A DNA stretch of 64,000 nucleotides from Croceicoccus mobilis (GTDB lineage: Bacteria; Pseudomonadota; Alphaproteobacteria; Sphingomonadales; Sphingomonadaceae), in the NCBI RefSeq assembly GCF_001661965.1, contig NZ_LYWZ01000028.1:226414-290413 (forward strand). Direction: 5' to 3'. Shown in pieces: positions 28,098-37,118 of this stretch. The notes below the pieces were generated by a model. It was not told the DNA's origin. It saw nothing but the letters and a program-made list of their open reading frames with translations, and ran no database searches. The translations under genes were made by a program, and so were the position numbers. Each line of letters begins with the position of its first letter. Position 1 is the stretch's first letter.

Positions 28098-28301
28098 CTA
28101 GGCGGGCACCTGCCCCAGCCATTCGACGCGAAGGCGGTCGAACCCGACAACGATACCCTCTGCGGTAACCTCAAATCCAAAGTCTTCGTTTGAGGGTTCG
28201 TAGTCTTCGAGAACCCAATGATCTCCGGCAACGGTTACAATTACAGCTCCCCGAGGAAGGTGCTCGAGCCGTCCGCTGATCCTTTTCCGATTCGTAGTCA
28301 T
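28098..28301 (-). CDS. Small hypothetical protein paired with the lytic transglycosylase
   Basis: A 67-residue protein (MTTNRKRISGRLEHLPRGAVIVTVAGDHWVLEDYEPSNEDFGFEVTAEGIVVGFDRLRVEW...). The alternating pattern suggests a small beta barrel. Its ATG overlaps the stop of the preceding transglycosylase gene (ATGA), so the two are co-translated. The chosen start is the second in-frame Met, because it gives that overlap. It converges on the integrase with a gap of seven bases. Function unknown. Confidence 0.6.
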   Translation of the reverse strand: MTTNRKRISGRLEHLPRGAVIVTVAGDHWVLEDYEPSNEDFGFEVTAEGIVVGFDRLRVEWLGQVPA

Positions 28302-28888
28302 ATCGAACTGTATGCCATCCATCGGTCGATAACGCTCTTCACATATCCAGGTGTTTCCCGATTTGTCGGTATCCCGCCGGCTCGCGACACAGCGCCGGGT
28401 CCAGCATTGTATGCGGCCAGCGCGAGATGGATCGCACCGAAGCGCTCTAGCATCTGCTTCAGATACCGCGCGCCGCCATCGATGTTCTCAGCCGGATCGT
28501 GGCGATTGCTGACACCAAGTTCTCTTGCCGTTCCCGGCATGAGTTGAGCGAGCCCAGCGGCGCCAGCCGGACTGATTGCCATCGGGTTGAACCGCGATTC
28601 CTGCCAAATCAGGGCCTGAAGCAGTCGAGGCGGCAATTGATATCGCGCTTCAGCTTGCCGGATGAGTGGCTCATACAAGGCTTCCTTGAAGCTTCTATCG
28701 ATATAAGCTGTGCTGCCGTCTGGCTTGCCCAAGTAGATTGCAGTTGGGTTGAAAGCGCGCCCTTCGTCGGTTGTAACCTCAACTCTGCTGAGGTCATGGT
28801 CGAATACCTGAAACTCCTGCGCGCGCGCGGATCCCGAAATCGCAATCGCGAGCGCACCGCAACCGCAAGCCACTAGAGACATTCGCAT
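28298..28888 (-). CDS. Lytic transglycosylase (VirB1/conjugation type)
   Basis: A 196-residue secreted SLT-domain protein. A signal peptide is visible (MRMSLVACGCGALAIAISGSARAQ). The catalytic Glu lies in LLQALIWQESRFNPMAISPAGAAGLAQLMPGTARELG, and the downstream AAYNAGPGAVSRAGGIP motif is typical of goose-lysozyme-like transglycosylases. Such enzymes open the murein locally for conjugative secretion machines. Its place in a mobile region supports a conjugation role. Start chosen by the AAAGGTAATTCA ribosome site. Confidence 0.88.
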   Translation of the reverse strand: MRMSLVACGCGALAIAISGSARAQEFQVFDHDLSRVEVTTDEGRAFNPTAIYLGKPDGSTAYIDRSFKEALYEPLIRQAEARYQLPPRLLQALIWQESRFNPMAISPAGAAGLAQLMPGTARELGVSNRHDPAENIDGGARYLKQMLERFGAIHLALAAYNAGPGAVSRAGGIPTNRETPGYVKSVIDRWMAYSSI

Positions 28889-29026
28889 TGAATTACCTTT
28901 CACCTTGCCTCGATCCGCAAGAGAACATAAATAGAACGCGTGGGTGTAGGAAAACGTTTTTTGCAAGTTTAGCCGAGAGAAGAGGGGGTCTTCTGGAGGG
29001 GGCAATTGTGAGGCTATGGAGCTGGT

Positions 29027-29941
29027 ATGCCCGTTTCGAATTCAACCCTGTCACGTCATTCGCTCGAGGACACCGCCCGAAGGATCTGTGAAAGCCGAGG
29101 GGGCAAATGGTCAGGCACAAAGGGGATGGCCTGCTGCCCCGCACACGAAGACCGCACACCTTCGCTCGGCGTGACGCTCGGCCGAAAGGCTATTCTCTTC
29201 CATTGTTTTGCGGGCTGCGATCAGCAGAGCGTGCTTTCCGCTCTGGCCCGCGAAGGTTTCGAGGTGGCCAGGTTTTTCTCGGGTTCTTCGGCCGAGGATC
29301 AGCTCGAGCCAACCAGGGTGCGCAAACCCTCGGCAGCAGCGTTGAGGATCTGGCACGAAGCGGAACCATTGGGTGGCAGTCCGGCGAAGGCCTACCTTGA
29401 GAGCCGCGGCATCCTGGCCGCATCTTCAGCTCTTCGCTTTCATCCGCAAACGCCGCTCGGGCCGAAAGGACGAACCCGATTTCTTCCCGCTATGATTGCG
29501 GCGGTCAGCCTCGACGAGGGGCCGATCGCGATCCACCGCACGTTTTTGTCCACCGAGGCTTCAACCAAGGCCACCTTCGACAAGCCAAAGCGCGCGCTTG
29601 GCTCGCTCGGTGAAGCTGCTGTCCGTCTTTTTGCTCCGGTTTCCGGGAAGCTCGGCCTTGCCGAGGGGATCGAGAGCGCGTTGTCAGCCTATGCGCTCAC
29701 CGGCATTCCCGTTTGGGCGACCCTTGGGAATGAGCGTTTCGGTCTCGTAAGCATTCCCGAGAGTGTGACCGAGCTTCATCTGTTCGTCGATCATGATGCT
29801 GGCGGCGAGCTGGCCGCCTCGCGTGGCCTCGGAGCCTACGCGCAGGAAGGGCGGACGATCCAAGTCCGCAAGCCACATCCAAGCGATACCGACTGGAACG
29901 ATGAACTCATAGCATGGCTGCGCCGCAAAGCGGCGCGTTAG
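29027..29941 (+). CDS. Toprim-domain primase-like protein with CHC2-type zinc finger
   Basis: A 304-residue protein. A zinc-finger-like N-terminus (CPAHEDRTPSLGV, then HCFAGCDQQSV) resembles the CHC2 finger of DnaG primases. A Toprim core follows (GLAEGIESALSAYALTGIPVWATLG, then LHLFVDHDAGGELAASRGL). This combination is common on alphaproteobacterial conjugative plasmids and ICEs, where it probably primes or assists replication of the transferred strand. No separate helicase domain is present, and the giant helicase gene is immediately downstream. Confidence 0.85.
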   Translation: MPVSNSTLSRHSLEDTARRICESRGGKWSGTKGMACCPAHEDRTPSLGVTLGRKAILFHCFAGCDQQSVLSALAREGFEVARFFSGSSAEDQLEPTRVRKPSAAALRIWHEAEPLGGSPAKAYLESRGILAASSALRFHPQTPLGPKGRTRFLPAMIAAVSLDEGPIAIHRTFLSTEASTKATFDKPKRALGSLGEAAVRLFAPVSGKLGLAEGIESALSAYALTGIPVWATLGNERFGLVSIPESVTELHLFVDHDAGGELAASRGLGAYAQEGRTIQVRKPHPSDTDWNDELIAWLRRKAAR

Positions 29942-30016
29942 AGGAGAGAGGGCTTCTCGATTTCCTGATCCGGCAGAGGGCGTGTCCCGATGCCCTCATC
30001 AGGAGGACGAATTGCC

Positions 30017-33000
30017 ATGTTCCAGTCAGACTTTTTCCCAGACCGTCAAACATCAAGCACGGTTCCGCTCGCTTTCGCAATCGGTGAACAAATTGCCCGG
30101 CGACTTGCGGATGGATGCCACCTCACTCGACCTGACATTTCCGGCCTGTTCGCCAAAGACACCGGCGCCCTGGACTGGGGAAGCGCCTGGACCATCGATG
30201 ACTACAACAACGCGACCGAGATCGGCGCAATGCTGTGGCTACGGGAATCTTCACGCATCGATCTGGCGACAAGCGTGCATGAAGCAGAAGCGCGTTTCGA
30301 CTGGCTCGAGGCTGCCTTGCCGCCGCGGCACGTGCGCAGCGAAGCACAGGTCGAGCTCCAACAGTTCTCGACCCCGCCGATGCTGGCCTGGCTGATGGCG
30401 AAGGCCGCAGCCGTCTCTGCGCAAGACACGCTCCTCGAACCGTCCGCAGGCAATGGCGCTCTTTCTCTCTGGGGCAGCGTCCAGAACGCCTCATTGGTCC
30501 TCAACGAGATCGATCCGGCAAGACGAGACGGCCTGGGCCACATCTTCCCTTCGACCACGATCACCGCGCATGACGGGGAACTGATCGCGGACCTGCTTCG
30601 CGGTCCTGCACCATCGGTCGTGCTGATGAACCCGCCGTTCGCCCGCAGCCAGGAGCGCGGCAAGGACGGCGATACAGCCCAGCGCCACCTGCGAAGCGCG
30701 ATCCGGTCTGCCGCCGTTGGAGCGAGGATTGTCGCCATCATGCCCGAAGGCTTCGAGGCCTCCTCCTTCGCCGAGGCTCAGGAGGAAGCATCGCTGCTCC
30801 TCGATGTCCGGTTGCAGCAGATGTTTCGCCGGACCGGAACGGGCATCGCTGTTCGTCTGGTCGTGATCGACAAGGTGCCGACTGCGTCCGCGCCAGTTAT
30901 CGCTGGAGATACATGCGACCTGATCGCGCTCGGCGAACTTGTTACCGAGCTTCCGCCACGTGCGCAAATTTCCGCCAGCCTCCATCGCCTCCCAGTCAGC
31001 AAGCCAGTGCGCCTCGTTGGCAAGACCTCAACGCATCGCGCGCCGGTGCGTCCTGTGGCGCCTTTCGCAGCGACACCAGCAGCCACAGCGAATGCGACCA
31101 ATCTTGCCTATTCGGTCCTAGCCGAACCTGCGCCTGTACCCGAACAGACCGGCATCTACCTGCCCTACCGGCCGAGTCGTATCGCGTTCGAGGATGCGCC
31201 GGTCCATCCCACCCCGCTTGTGGAATCGGTCGCCATGGGTTCGGTCGCGGCGCCCCAGCCGGACGTTAGCCCGCGCCTTCCCGCAGGTTGGCAGGCCGAC
31301 GGCCTTCTGTCCGAAGCGCAGTGCGAGACACTGGTCTACGCTGCGCAGGCATTCGCGCGCAACCTGCCGGGCCAGTTCAAAGTCAGTCAGGAAGCCACCG
31401 CGCTGGAATTGTCCGAGGACGGCCAAGCCTACCGTCAGGGCTTTTTCCTCGGCGACGGGACCGGTGCGGGCAAGGGGCGGCAGATCGCAGCGGTGATCAT
31501 GGATCGCTGGCTTGCAGGCGAGCGGCGTCATATCTGGATCACCAAGAACGAGGCGCTGCTCGAAGACGCACGCCGCGACTGGGAAGCGCTCGGCGGGCTG
31601 CCGCTCGATCTCCAGCCACTCTCGCGCTGGAAACTTGGGTCTGGCGTGACGATGTCCGAAGGCATTCTCTTCGTCACCTATCCGACGCTGCGCTCGGGAC
31701 GCGCCGAAGATACGCGCCTTGACCAGATCCTTGCCTGGGCGGGCGAGGATTACGATGGCGTGATCGCTTTCGACGAAGCCCACGCCATGGCCAATGCGCT
31801 CGGGGGCTCTTCAGCCCGCGGCAAGGTCAAGGGCTCCGAACAAGGGATGGCGGGCCTCAGGCTGCAGAACCATCTCCCGCGCGCCCGCGTGCTCTACGCG
31901 TCTGCCACTGGCGCTTCGGATATCGCCAACCTCGGTTACACTTCCCGCCTTGGCCTGTGGGGACCCGAGACCGCTTTCCCGACCCACGAGGCGTTCATGA
32001 CCGAAATCCGCGCTGGCGGCGTCGCGGCGATGGAGCTCGTCGCCCGTGATCTCAAGGCCCAGGGCCTCTATCTTGCCCGTGCGCTGTCCTTCGCCGGGGT
32101 CGAGTACGAGATCCTCGAACACAGCCTGACCGAAGCGCAGATAAAAATCTATGATGCCTATGCCGATGCCTGGGCGATCATTCACCGCAACCTCGAAGCA
32201 GCGCTCGAAGCAACCCGCGTGATCGACGAGGACAGCGGCGACACGCTCAACCGCAATGCCAAGGCTGCGGCGCTATCGATCTTCGAAGGCACCAAGCAGC
32301 GCTTCTTTGCCCAGCTCTTGCTTTCGATGAAACTGCCGAGCCTGATCCCCGCGATGGAAGCGGCGCTTGGAGAGGACCATTCGGTTGTGGTGCAGCTGGT
32401 CTCGACCGCCGAGGCCATGCTCGACCGGCGCCTTGCCGACCTTACCGTGGAAGAACGCGAAGCTCTCGATATCGATCTGTCCCCGCGTGAATATGTCATC
32501 GACTACCTCGCCAAGAGCTTCCCGGTACGATTGATGCAGGTCTTCGCCGACGAGGATGGCAATCTTCGCTCCGAGGCAATGAGCGACGAGGAGGGCAATC
32601 CCGTTTTCTGCCCGCGCGCCATCGCCGCGCGCGATGCGCTGATCGAGCAGCTCTGCGCGCTGCCGCCCATCGCGACAGCGCTCGATGCGATCATCGAGCA
32701 TTTCGGGACCGAGGCCGTCGCCGAGGTGACGGGCCGGACCCGCAGGCTTGTCCTGGGCCGCGATGGTGAGCAGCGCCTCGAACGGCGTAGCCCCAGCGCC
32801 AATGTCGCCGAAGCCCAAAACTTCATGGAAGGGACCAAGCGCATCCTGGTTTTCTCGGATGCGGGCGGCACGGGGCGTTCCTATCATGCCGACTTGGGCG
32901 CCAGGAACCAGCAGCGCCGGGTTCACTTCCTGCTTGAACCGGGATGGCGCGCCGACAACGCCATCCAGGGTCTTGGTCGCACGAACCGCACCAATCAGGC

Positions 33001-34264
33001 CTCGGCCCCGCTGTTTAGGCCGGTCACCACCGACGTGAAGGGCGAACGCCGCTTCATCTCGACCATTGCGCGCAGGCTTGATGCACTGGGCGCGCTTACG
33101 CGCGGTCAGCGCCAGACCGGCGGTCAGAACCTGTTCGACCCGGCAGACAATCTCGAAAGCGACTATGCGCGCGACGCGCTCAGCCGCTGGTTCCAGCTGC
33201 TCTATGACGGCAAGCTTGAAGCCACCACCTTCGGCAACTTCGTCGAACGCACCGGCCTCCGGCTTGAAAGCCCCGATGGCGGACTGACCGATAATCTCCC
33301 GACGATCCAGCGCTGGCTCAACCGCATTCTCGCCCTGCCGATTGCGCTCCAGAACGCCATATTCGACGAATATCTCGGGCTGGTAGAGGCGCGGATAGAA
33401 GCCGCGCGCGAGGCCGGAACGCTCGACCAGGGACTGGAAACCGTGAGGATCGATCGCTTCTCAGTCCTCGCCGACGAACTCTTGCGCACCGATCCTGTGA
33501 CCGGTGCCGAGACCCGCCTCGTCTCGCTCGAAGTGATGAGGCAACTTAGGCCTCTGCGATTGCAACGCCTGGTGCGGATGCACGAGATCGGCAGCCCGCA
33601 CGCGATCCCGATGCGCAATGCACGCTCAGGCAAGGTCGCGCTGTCGGTTCCTGCCCGGCGCCTCATCGCCGACGACGGGGCAGTGATCGAACGCCGACGC
33701 CTTTTGCGCCCGCTCAACTCCGCGAACTGGACAATCGAGGCACTCGCTGAAAGCCACTGGGAAGATATTGGCGTCACCGCATTCACGAGGGCCTGGCGTG
33801 CCGAGGAAGAGCAAGCGGCCAAGTCACCGGTGACCGAGCGCGTGCATCTCGCCACCGGACTGTTGCTTCCGGTCTGGAAGCGCCTGCCAGGCGATCATGT
33901 CCGCGTCACCCGGCTCGTTGCCGAGGACGGTCAGTCGATCATCGGCCGCGAAGTGCTCGATATCGATCTCGCTGCGATCGCTGAGACCTTTGGCCTCTCC
34001 GGAGTTACCGGTCCGGCGCCGGACCAGATCGGTGAGCTCGTCATCGCCAGAGGCAAGCCGCTGGGCCTCGCAAGCCACGATGCCTTGACCGTCAAGCGAT
34101 CGCTGGTCGGCGGCGAACAGCGCCTTGAACTGACCGGATTCTCGCCCGATCGCCTCGACTGGTACAAGGGCAAGGGCTGCTTCACCGAGATCATCCGCTA
34201 CCGCACGCGGCTGTTCGTCCCGGTGTCGAGAGCCTCATCGGTCCTCCCCGCGCTTGCCGCCTGA
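30017..34264 (+). CDS. Strawberry-notch-family SF2 helicase with N-terminal methyltransferase-like domain
   Basis: A 1,415-residue protein. Near the N-terminus LLEPSAGNGALSLW and, 60 or so residues on, VLMNPPFARS match motifs I and IV of N6-adenine methyltransferases. The middle (about residues 430-960) is a Strawberry-notch helicase: Walker A FFLGDGTGAGKGRQIAAVIMD, Walker B IAFDEAHAMANALGGSS, and a motif VI-like ADNAIQGLGRTNRTNQ. The rest is a long conserved C-terminal region. The start was set at MFQSDFFPD because AGGAGGA precedes it at the right distance. Such proteins recur in mobile elements and phages, and the biochemical role is not established. Confidence 0.88.
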   Translation: MFQSDFFPDRQTSSTVPLAFAIGEQIARRLADGCHLTRPDISGLFAKDTGALDWGSAWTIDDYNNATEIGAMLWLRESSRIDLATSVHEAEARFDWLEAALPPRHVRSEAQVELQQFSTPPMLAWLMAKAAAVSAQDTLLEPSAGNGALSLWGSVQNASLVLNEIDPARRDGLGHIFPSTTITAHDGELIADLLRGPAPSVVLMNPPFARSQERGKDGDTAQRHLRSAIRSAAVGARIVAIMPEGFEASSFAEAQEEASLLLDVRLQQMFRRTGTGIAVRLVVIDKVPTASAPVIAGDTCDLIALGELVTELPPRAQISASLHRLPVSKPVRLVGKTSTHRAPVRPVAPFAATPAATANATNLAYSVLAEPAPVPEQTGIYLPYRPSRIAFEDAPVHPTPLVESVAMGSVAAPQPDVSPRLPAGWQADGLLSEAQCETLVYAAQAFARNLPGQFKVSQEATALELSEDGQAYRQGFFLGDGTGAGKGRQIAAVIMDRWLAGERRHIWITKNEALLEDARRDWEALGGLPLDLQPLSRWKLGSGVTMSEGILFVTYPTLRSGRAEDTRLDQILAWAGEDYDGVIAFDEAHAMANALGGSSARGKVKGSEQGMAGLRLQNHLPRARVLYASATGASDIANLGYTSRLGLWGPETAFPTHEAFMTEIRAGGVAAMELVARDLKAQGLYLARALSFAGVEYEILEHSLTEAQIKIYDAYADAWAIIHRNLEAALEATRVIDEDSGDTLNRNAKAAALSIFEGTKQRFFAQLLLSMKLPSLIPAMEAALGEDHSVVVQLVSTAEAMLDRRLADLTVEEREALDIDLSPREYVIDYLAKSFPVRLMQVFADEDGNLRSEAMSDEEGNPVFCPRAIAARDALIEQLCALPPIATALDAIIEHFGTEAVAEVTGRTRRLVLGRDGEQRLERRSPSANVAEAQNFMEGTKRILVFSDAGGTGRSYHADLGARNQQRRVHFLLEPGWRADNAIQGLGRTNRTNQASAPLFRPVTTDVKGERRFISTIARRLDALGALTRGQRQTGGQNLFDPADNLESDYARDALSRWFQLLYDGKLEATTFGNFVERTGLRLESPDGGLTDNLPTIQRWLNRILALPIALQNAIFDEYLGLVEARIEAAREAGTLDQGLETVRIDRFSVLADELLRTDPVTGAETRLVSLEVMRQLRPLRLQRLVRMHEIGSPHAIPMRNARSGKVALSVPARRLIADDGAVIERRRLLRPLNSANWTIEALAESHWEDIGVTAFTRAWRAEEEQAAKSPVTERVHLATGLLLPVWKRLPGDHVRVTRLVAEDGQSIIGREVLDIDLAAIAETFGLSGVTGPAPDQIGELVIARGKPLGLASHDALTVKRSLVGGEQRLELTGFSPDRLDWYKGKGCFTEIIRYRTRLFVPVSRASSVLPALAA

Positions 34265-34304
34265 TCCCTCGGGCAGACCCCAATCTCAGAATGAGAGTGG
34301 AGGG

Positions 34305-34320
34305 AGCCCTTTGGGCTTTT
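34305..34320 (+). promoter_or_regulatory. Leader hairpin upstream of the ParB-like gene
   Basis: AGCCC-TTT-GGGCT followed by TTT lies about 50 bases before the start. It is the first of several similar GAGC..TTT..GCTC hairpins in the 5' leaders of this element's genes. Possible attenuator or protein-binding hairpin. Confidence 0.4.
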
Positions 34321-34368
34321 GGGCCTCGTGATCCTCACCTGCGCCTTCATTCCATCAGGAGAACACCC

Positions 34369-36342
34369 ATGATCCAGTCGATCCCCTTGAAGAAGCTTGC
34401 GGCGAGCCCGCGCAACGTCCGCAAGTCGAGCGACCTGCTGGCCGACCTCCAGCTGCGGGCAGACATTGCTGCGCGCGGTCTGCTGCAGAACCTTGTCGTG
34501 CGCAAAGGAAAGCGCGGCAAGTTCGAAGTCGAGGCCGGCGGTCGCCGTCTCGCCGCGCTGCAGGCGCTGGCCGAAGAGGGCACCTTGCCCGAAAGCCATG
34601 AGGTCACCTGCCTCGTCATCGAAGGCGAGGAAAGCGAGGTGCGCGAAGCCGGCCTTGCCGAGAACTTCCAGCGTCTAGCGATGAACCCGGCCGACGAGGC
34701 GCAGGCCTTCGCTTCCATCATTGAGGCAGGGGCTACCACGGAAGACGTGGCGCGCCGCTTCGGCCTCACCGTCCGTTTCGTCGAGGGCCGCCTGCGCCTG
34801 GCAGGTCTTGCACCTTGTGTCTTCGAAGCTCTCGCTGAAGGCGCGATCACGCTCGACATGGCAAAGGCCTATGGGGCGATCTCAGACATCGAGCGTCAGG
34901 CGCATGTCTATGCTGAACTGCAAGATGCCTGGTACCAGGTCACGCCAGACACGATCCGCCGCATGGTGCTCGATGCCACTGTTCGTGGCTCCGATCCGCG
35001 CGCGGTTCTGGTCGGGCGCGATGCGTACCTCGCTGCAGGTGGCCGGATCGAACGTGAACTCTTCGACGACGAAGCCAGCGAAAGCTGGATCGATGTCGCG
35101 CTGCTCGAAGACCTTGCCCAAAAAGCGATGGATGATGCTGCGAAAAGGGTCGCTGAAGAACACGGACTTGCCTGGGTGCGACCGACGCTTGGGAACTATG
35201 TCAGCCACGATCTCGTCGAAGGCCTCAATCGGCTCCCATGCGAACCGGCTCCGCTAACCGAAGAGGAGGCCCGCGAGCTCAGCGACCTTGAAGCCGACTA
35301 CGACCGGACGGCGGCCATCCTCGAAGATGAGGACAGCGACGAAAGCGAGGTCGCCAAAGCGGAAGAAGAACTTGTCTCGATCGACCGCGCCATGCGCGCT
35401 CTCAATGACCGGCCGCCAGTGCTCGCCGACGAACTGAAATCCGAGGCCGGTGCCTTCCTCGTCCTCTCGCGCAATGGCGAGCCGACCTTGGTCCCACAAT
35501 TCTACACCGAGACCGAGGTCATCGCTGACGAAGGTGTGGTCGAGGCCATTGAAGAGAACGGTCCGGCGAAGCCCACGGGAAGCTCGTTGTCGCAGCGCCT
35601 GCTCGACGAGCTCGCGATGCAACGCCGCGATATCCTGGCCATCCATCTGGCCAACGATCCGGCACTGGCGCTCGACTTCATGGTCTTCACGCTTGCCGAT
35701 GCCGATGGGCATGATTGGCGCGCCAGGAAAGCGTCGACGCTTGTCGGATCGGTAGCGTCCGGCCCGGTCACCGGGTTTGAGGCCAAGGATGCGCCGGCGA
35801 GTGCTGCTCTGGCCAAATTCGCGGGGTCGCTCGATGAAAGCTGGCGTGCTGGCGAGAGCGATGTCGAGCGGTTTGCCAGGTTCCGGGCACTTTCCGACGA
35901 GGCGCGCTCGGCATGGCTTGGTCATGTCGTCTCGCGCACACTCGTTGCCAGCCTGTCCTGCGGAGGCGAGCGTTCGGTGCCGATGCACGAGGCGCTCGGC
36001 TCGCTCCTCGAAATCGAGACCGCGCATTGGTGGCGTCCCACGGCGAACAACTACTTCGACCGGGTGGCTAAGGCCCGCACGCTCGAGGCGCTCGATGCCG
36101 CCGGCGGTCCCGAACTGGTCAGTCGCTATGCAGCCTCCAAGAAGGCCGAACTGGCGAGCGCTGCCGAGCGCATCTTCTCCGGCAACTTCATCGGAGAGGC
36201 TGAGATTAAAGAACGGGCACAGGCCTGGGTGCCGACATTTATGCGTTTTGCCGGTTCCGAAGAAGTCGAATTGGCCGACCACGAAGGAGGCGAGGCGGTC
36301 AACGCCGAAGAAACTGACGAGATTGCCGAGCAGGCTGCCTGA
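34369..36342 (+). CDS. Large ParB/RepB/Spo0J-like partition-type protein
   Basis: A 657-residue protein whose first 200 residues form the ParB fold: IPLKKLAASPRNVRKSSDLLADLQLRADIAARGLLQNLVV, then the phosphonucleotide-binding motif EVEAGGRRLAALQALAEEG. A HTH region follows (TTEDVARRFGLTVRFVEGRLRLAGLAP). The remaining 450 residues are an acidic extension not found in chromosomal ParB, but typical of the copies on sphingomonad mobile elements. No parA is adjacent. The Met behind AGGAGAACACCC was chosen over one 26 codons upstream. It may help maintain or transfer the element. Confidence 0.87.
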   Translation: MIQSIPLKKLAASPRNVRKSSDLLADLQLRADIAARGLLQNLVVRKGKRGKFEVEAGGRRLAALQALAEEGTLPESHEVTCLVIEGEESEVREAGLAENFQRLAMNPADEAQAFASIIEAGATTEDVARRFGLTVRFVEGRLRLAGLAPCVFEALAEGAITLDMAKAYGAISDIERQAHVYAELQDAWYQVTPDTIRRMVLDATVRGSDPRAVLVGRDAYLAAGGRIERELFDDEASESWIDVALLEDLAQKAMDDAAKRVAEEHGLAWVRPTLGNYVSHDLVEGLNRLPCEPAPLTEEEARELSDLEADYDRTAAILEDEDSDESEVAKAEEELVSIDRAMRALNDRPPVLADELKSEAGAFLVLSRNGEPTLVPQFYTETEVIADEGVVEAIEENGPAKPTGSSLSQRLLDELAMQRRDILAIHLANDPALALDFMVFTLADADGHDWRARKASTLVGSVASGPVTGFEAKDAPASAALAKFAGSLDESWRAGESDVERFARFRALSDEARSAWLGHVVSRTLVASLSCGGERSVPMHEALGSLLEIETAHWWRPTANNYFDRVAKARTLEALDAAGGPELVSRYAASKKAELASAAERIFSGNFIGEAEIKERAQAWVPTFMRFAGSEEVELADHEGGEAVNAEETDEIAEQAA

Positions 36343-36372
36343 CCCCTCCTGACAGGTCCAGGTCACTCGGCA

Positions 36373-36406
36373 GGCGGTCCGTCCCAATCGGGACGGGCCG
36401 CCCTTT
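36373..36406 (+). terminator. Strong intrinsic terminator after the ParB-like gene
   Basis: A 13-bp stem (GGCGGTCCGTCCC / GGGACGGGCCGCC, one T-G pair) with loop AATC, followed by CTTT. It separates the backbone transcript from the peptide cluster that follows. Confidence 0.75.
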
Positions 36407-36596
36407 CATGTCAGATATCGGTTCGATAGATGACCACTCCCGCTAGATGATCAGACGCCAAAAGCAGGAGATAAATGTGCCGCTGTATTGATTTTTTTGG
36501 CTTCTAGAGAAAGGGTGTAGCGATCACGAGAACCACGATCGCCACCACATGTGCGGAGCGATACAAGCACCTGACAAGAAGGGAACGAAAGCAGGA

Positions 36597-37109
36597 ATGA
36601 CGACGAATACCCTGACGCGACGAGCTGAGCCATTCCTAATGGGGTTCGCCACTGAGCGAAGTGGGGAAGTCGAGGAGTTGCGCGGTCGTTACAGCGACCG
36701 TCGCCAGATGTGGGTCGTCGAGGCCGAGGGCGTCGAGATCCCGATCGTCGAGGCCGGGGCAACGATGTTAGGCCAGACCCACACTAAGACCATGACCCAA
36801 GTAGAGGCGGACGACGACGACCAAGCGCGCGGCGTCTTGGGAGAGACGTCGACCACAACCCGCGTGCGGCAGGAGACGGACGACCAAGACCATGACATGA
36901 TGGCGTTCGGAGGGACAAGGACATTGACCGAGGTACAGCAAGAGGCCGACGACCAAGACCAGAGCTTGGCCCCGATGGCGGAGACCTCTACGCTGACCAA
37001 GGTTAGGCAGGAGGCGGACGATCAAGATGCATCGCTTGCACTCCCTGAGCTGCAGACAAAGACCGATGTCCAGCAAGAGACTGACGACCAAGCTGGAATG
37101 TTGATCTGA
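36597..37109 (+). CDS. Probable graspetide (omega-ester RiPP) precursor with five core repeats
   Basis: A 170-residue precursor. The leader (residues 1-55) contains RRAEPFLMGFATE, which resembles the PFFARFL-type helix by which microviridin-family leaders bind their ligase. An aromatic segment RQMWVVEAEGVEIPIVEAG follows. Residues 61-166 hold five tandem units of about 23 residues. Four read TxTxVxQExDDQ, with Thr at 86/88, 109/111, 132/134 and 154/156 and acidic triads E93-D95-D96, E116-D118-D119, E139-D141-D142 and E161-D163-D164. The first unit (T65, T67, E70, D72, D73) lacks two residues. Units 2-4 have a third Thr two residues earlier. Side-chain hydroxyls facing nearby Glu/Asp fit ATP-grasp esterification. 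The start has GGGAACGAAAGCAGGA upstream; a Met 16 codons earlier is less likely. Confidence 0.82.
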   Translation: MTTNTLTRRAEPFLMGFATERSGEVEELRGRYSDRRQMWVVEAEGVEIPIVEAGATMLGQTHTKTMTQVEADDDDQARGVLGETSTTTRVRQETDDQDHDMMAFGGTRTLTEVQQEADDQDQSLAPMAETSTLTKVRQEADDQDASLALPELQTKTDVQQETDDQAGMLI

Positions 37110-37118
37110 ACGGCCCCG

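Noticed and set aside
36474..36506. Ten-codon frame (MCRCIDFFGF) behind AGCAGGAGATAA upstream of the graspetide precursor
   Set aside because: It has a good ribosome site but is too short and unsupported. It could be a leader peptide, but no attenuator structure was seen.
36762..37100. Regular repeats that might be a CRISPR array or minisatellite
   Set aside because: The period is about 69 bases, the units are coding in one frame and protein-level conservation exceeds DNA-level conservation. They are precursor core repeats.
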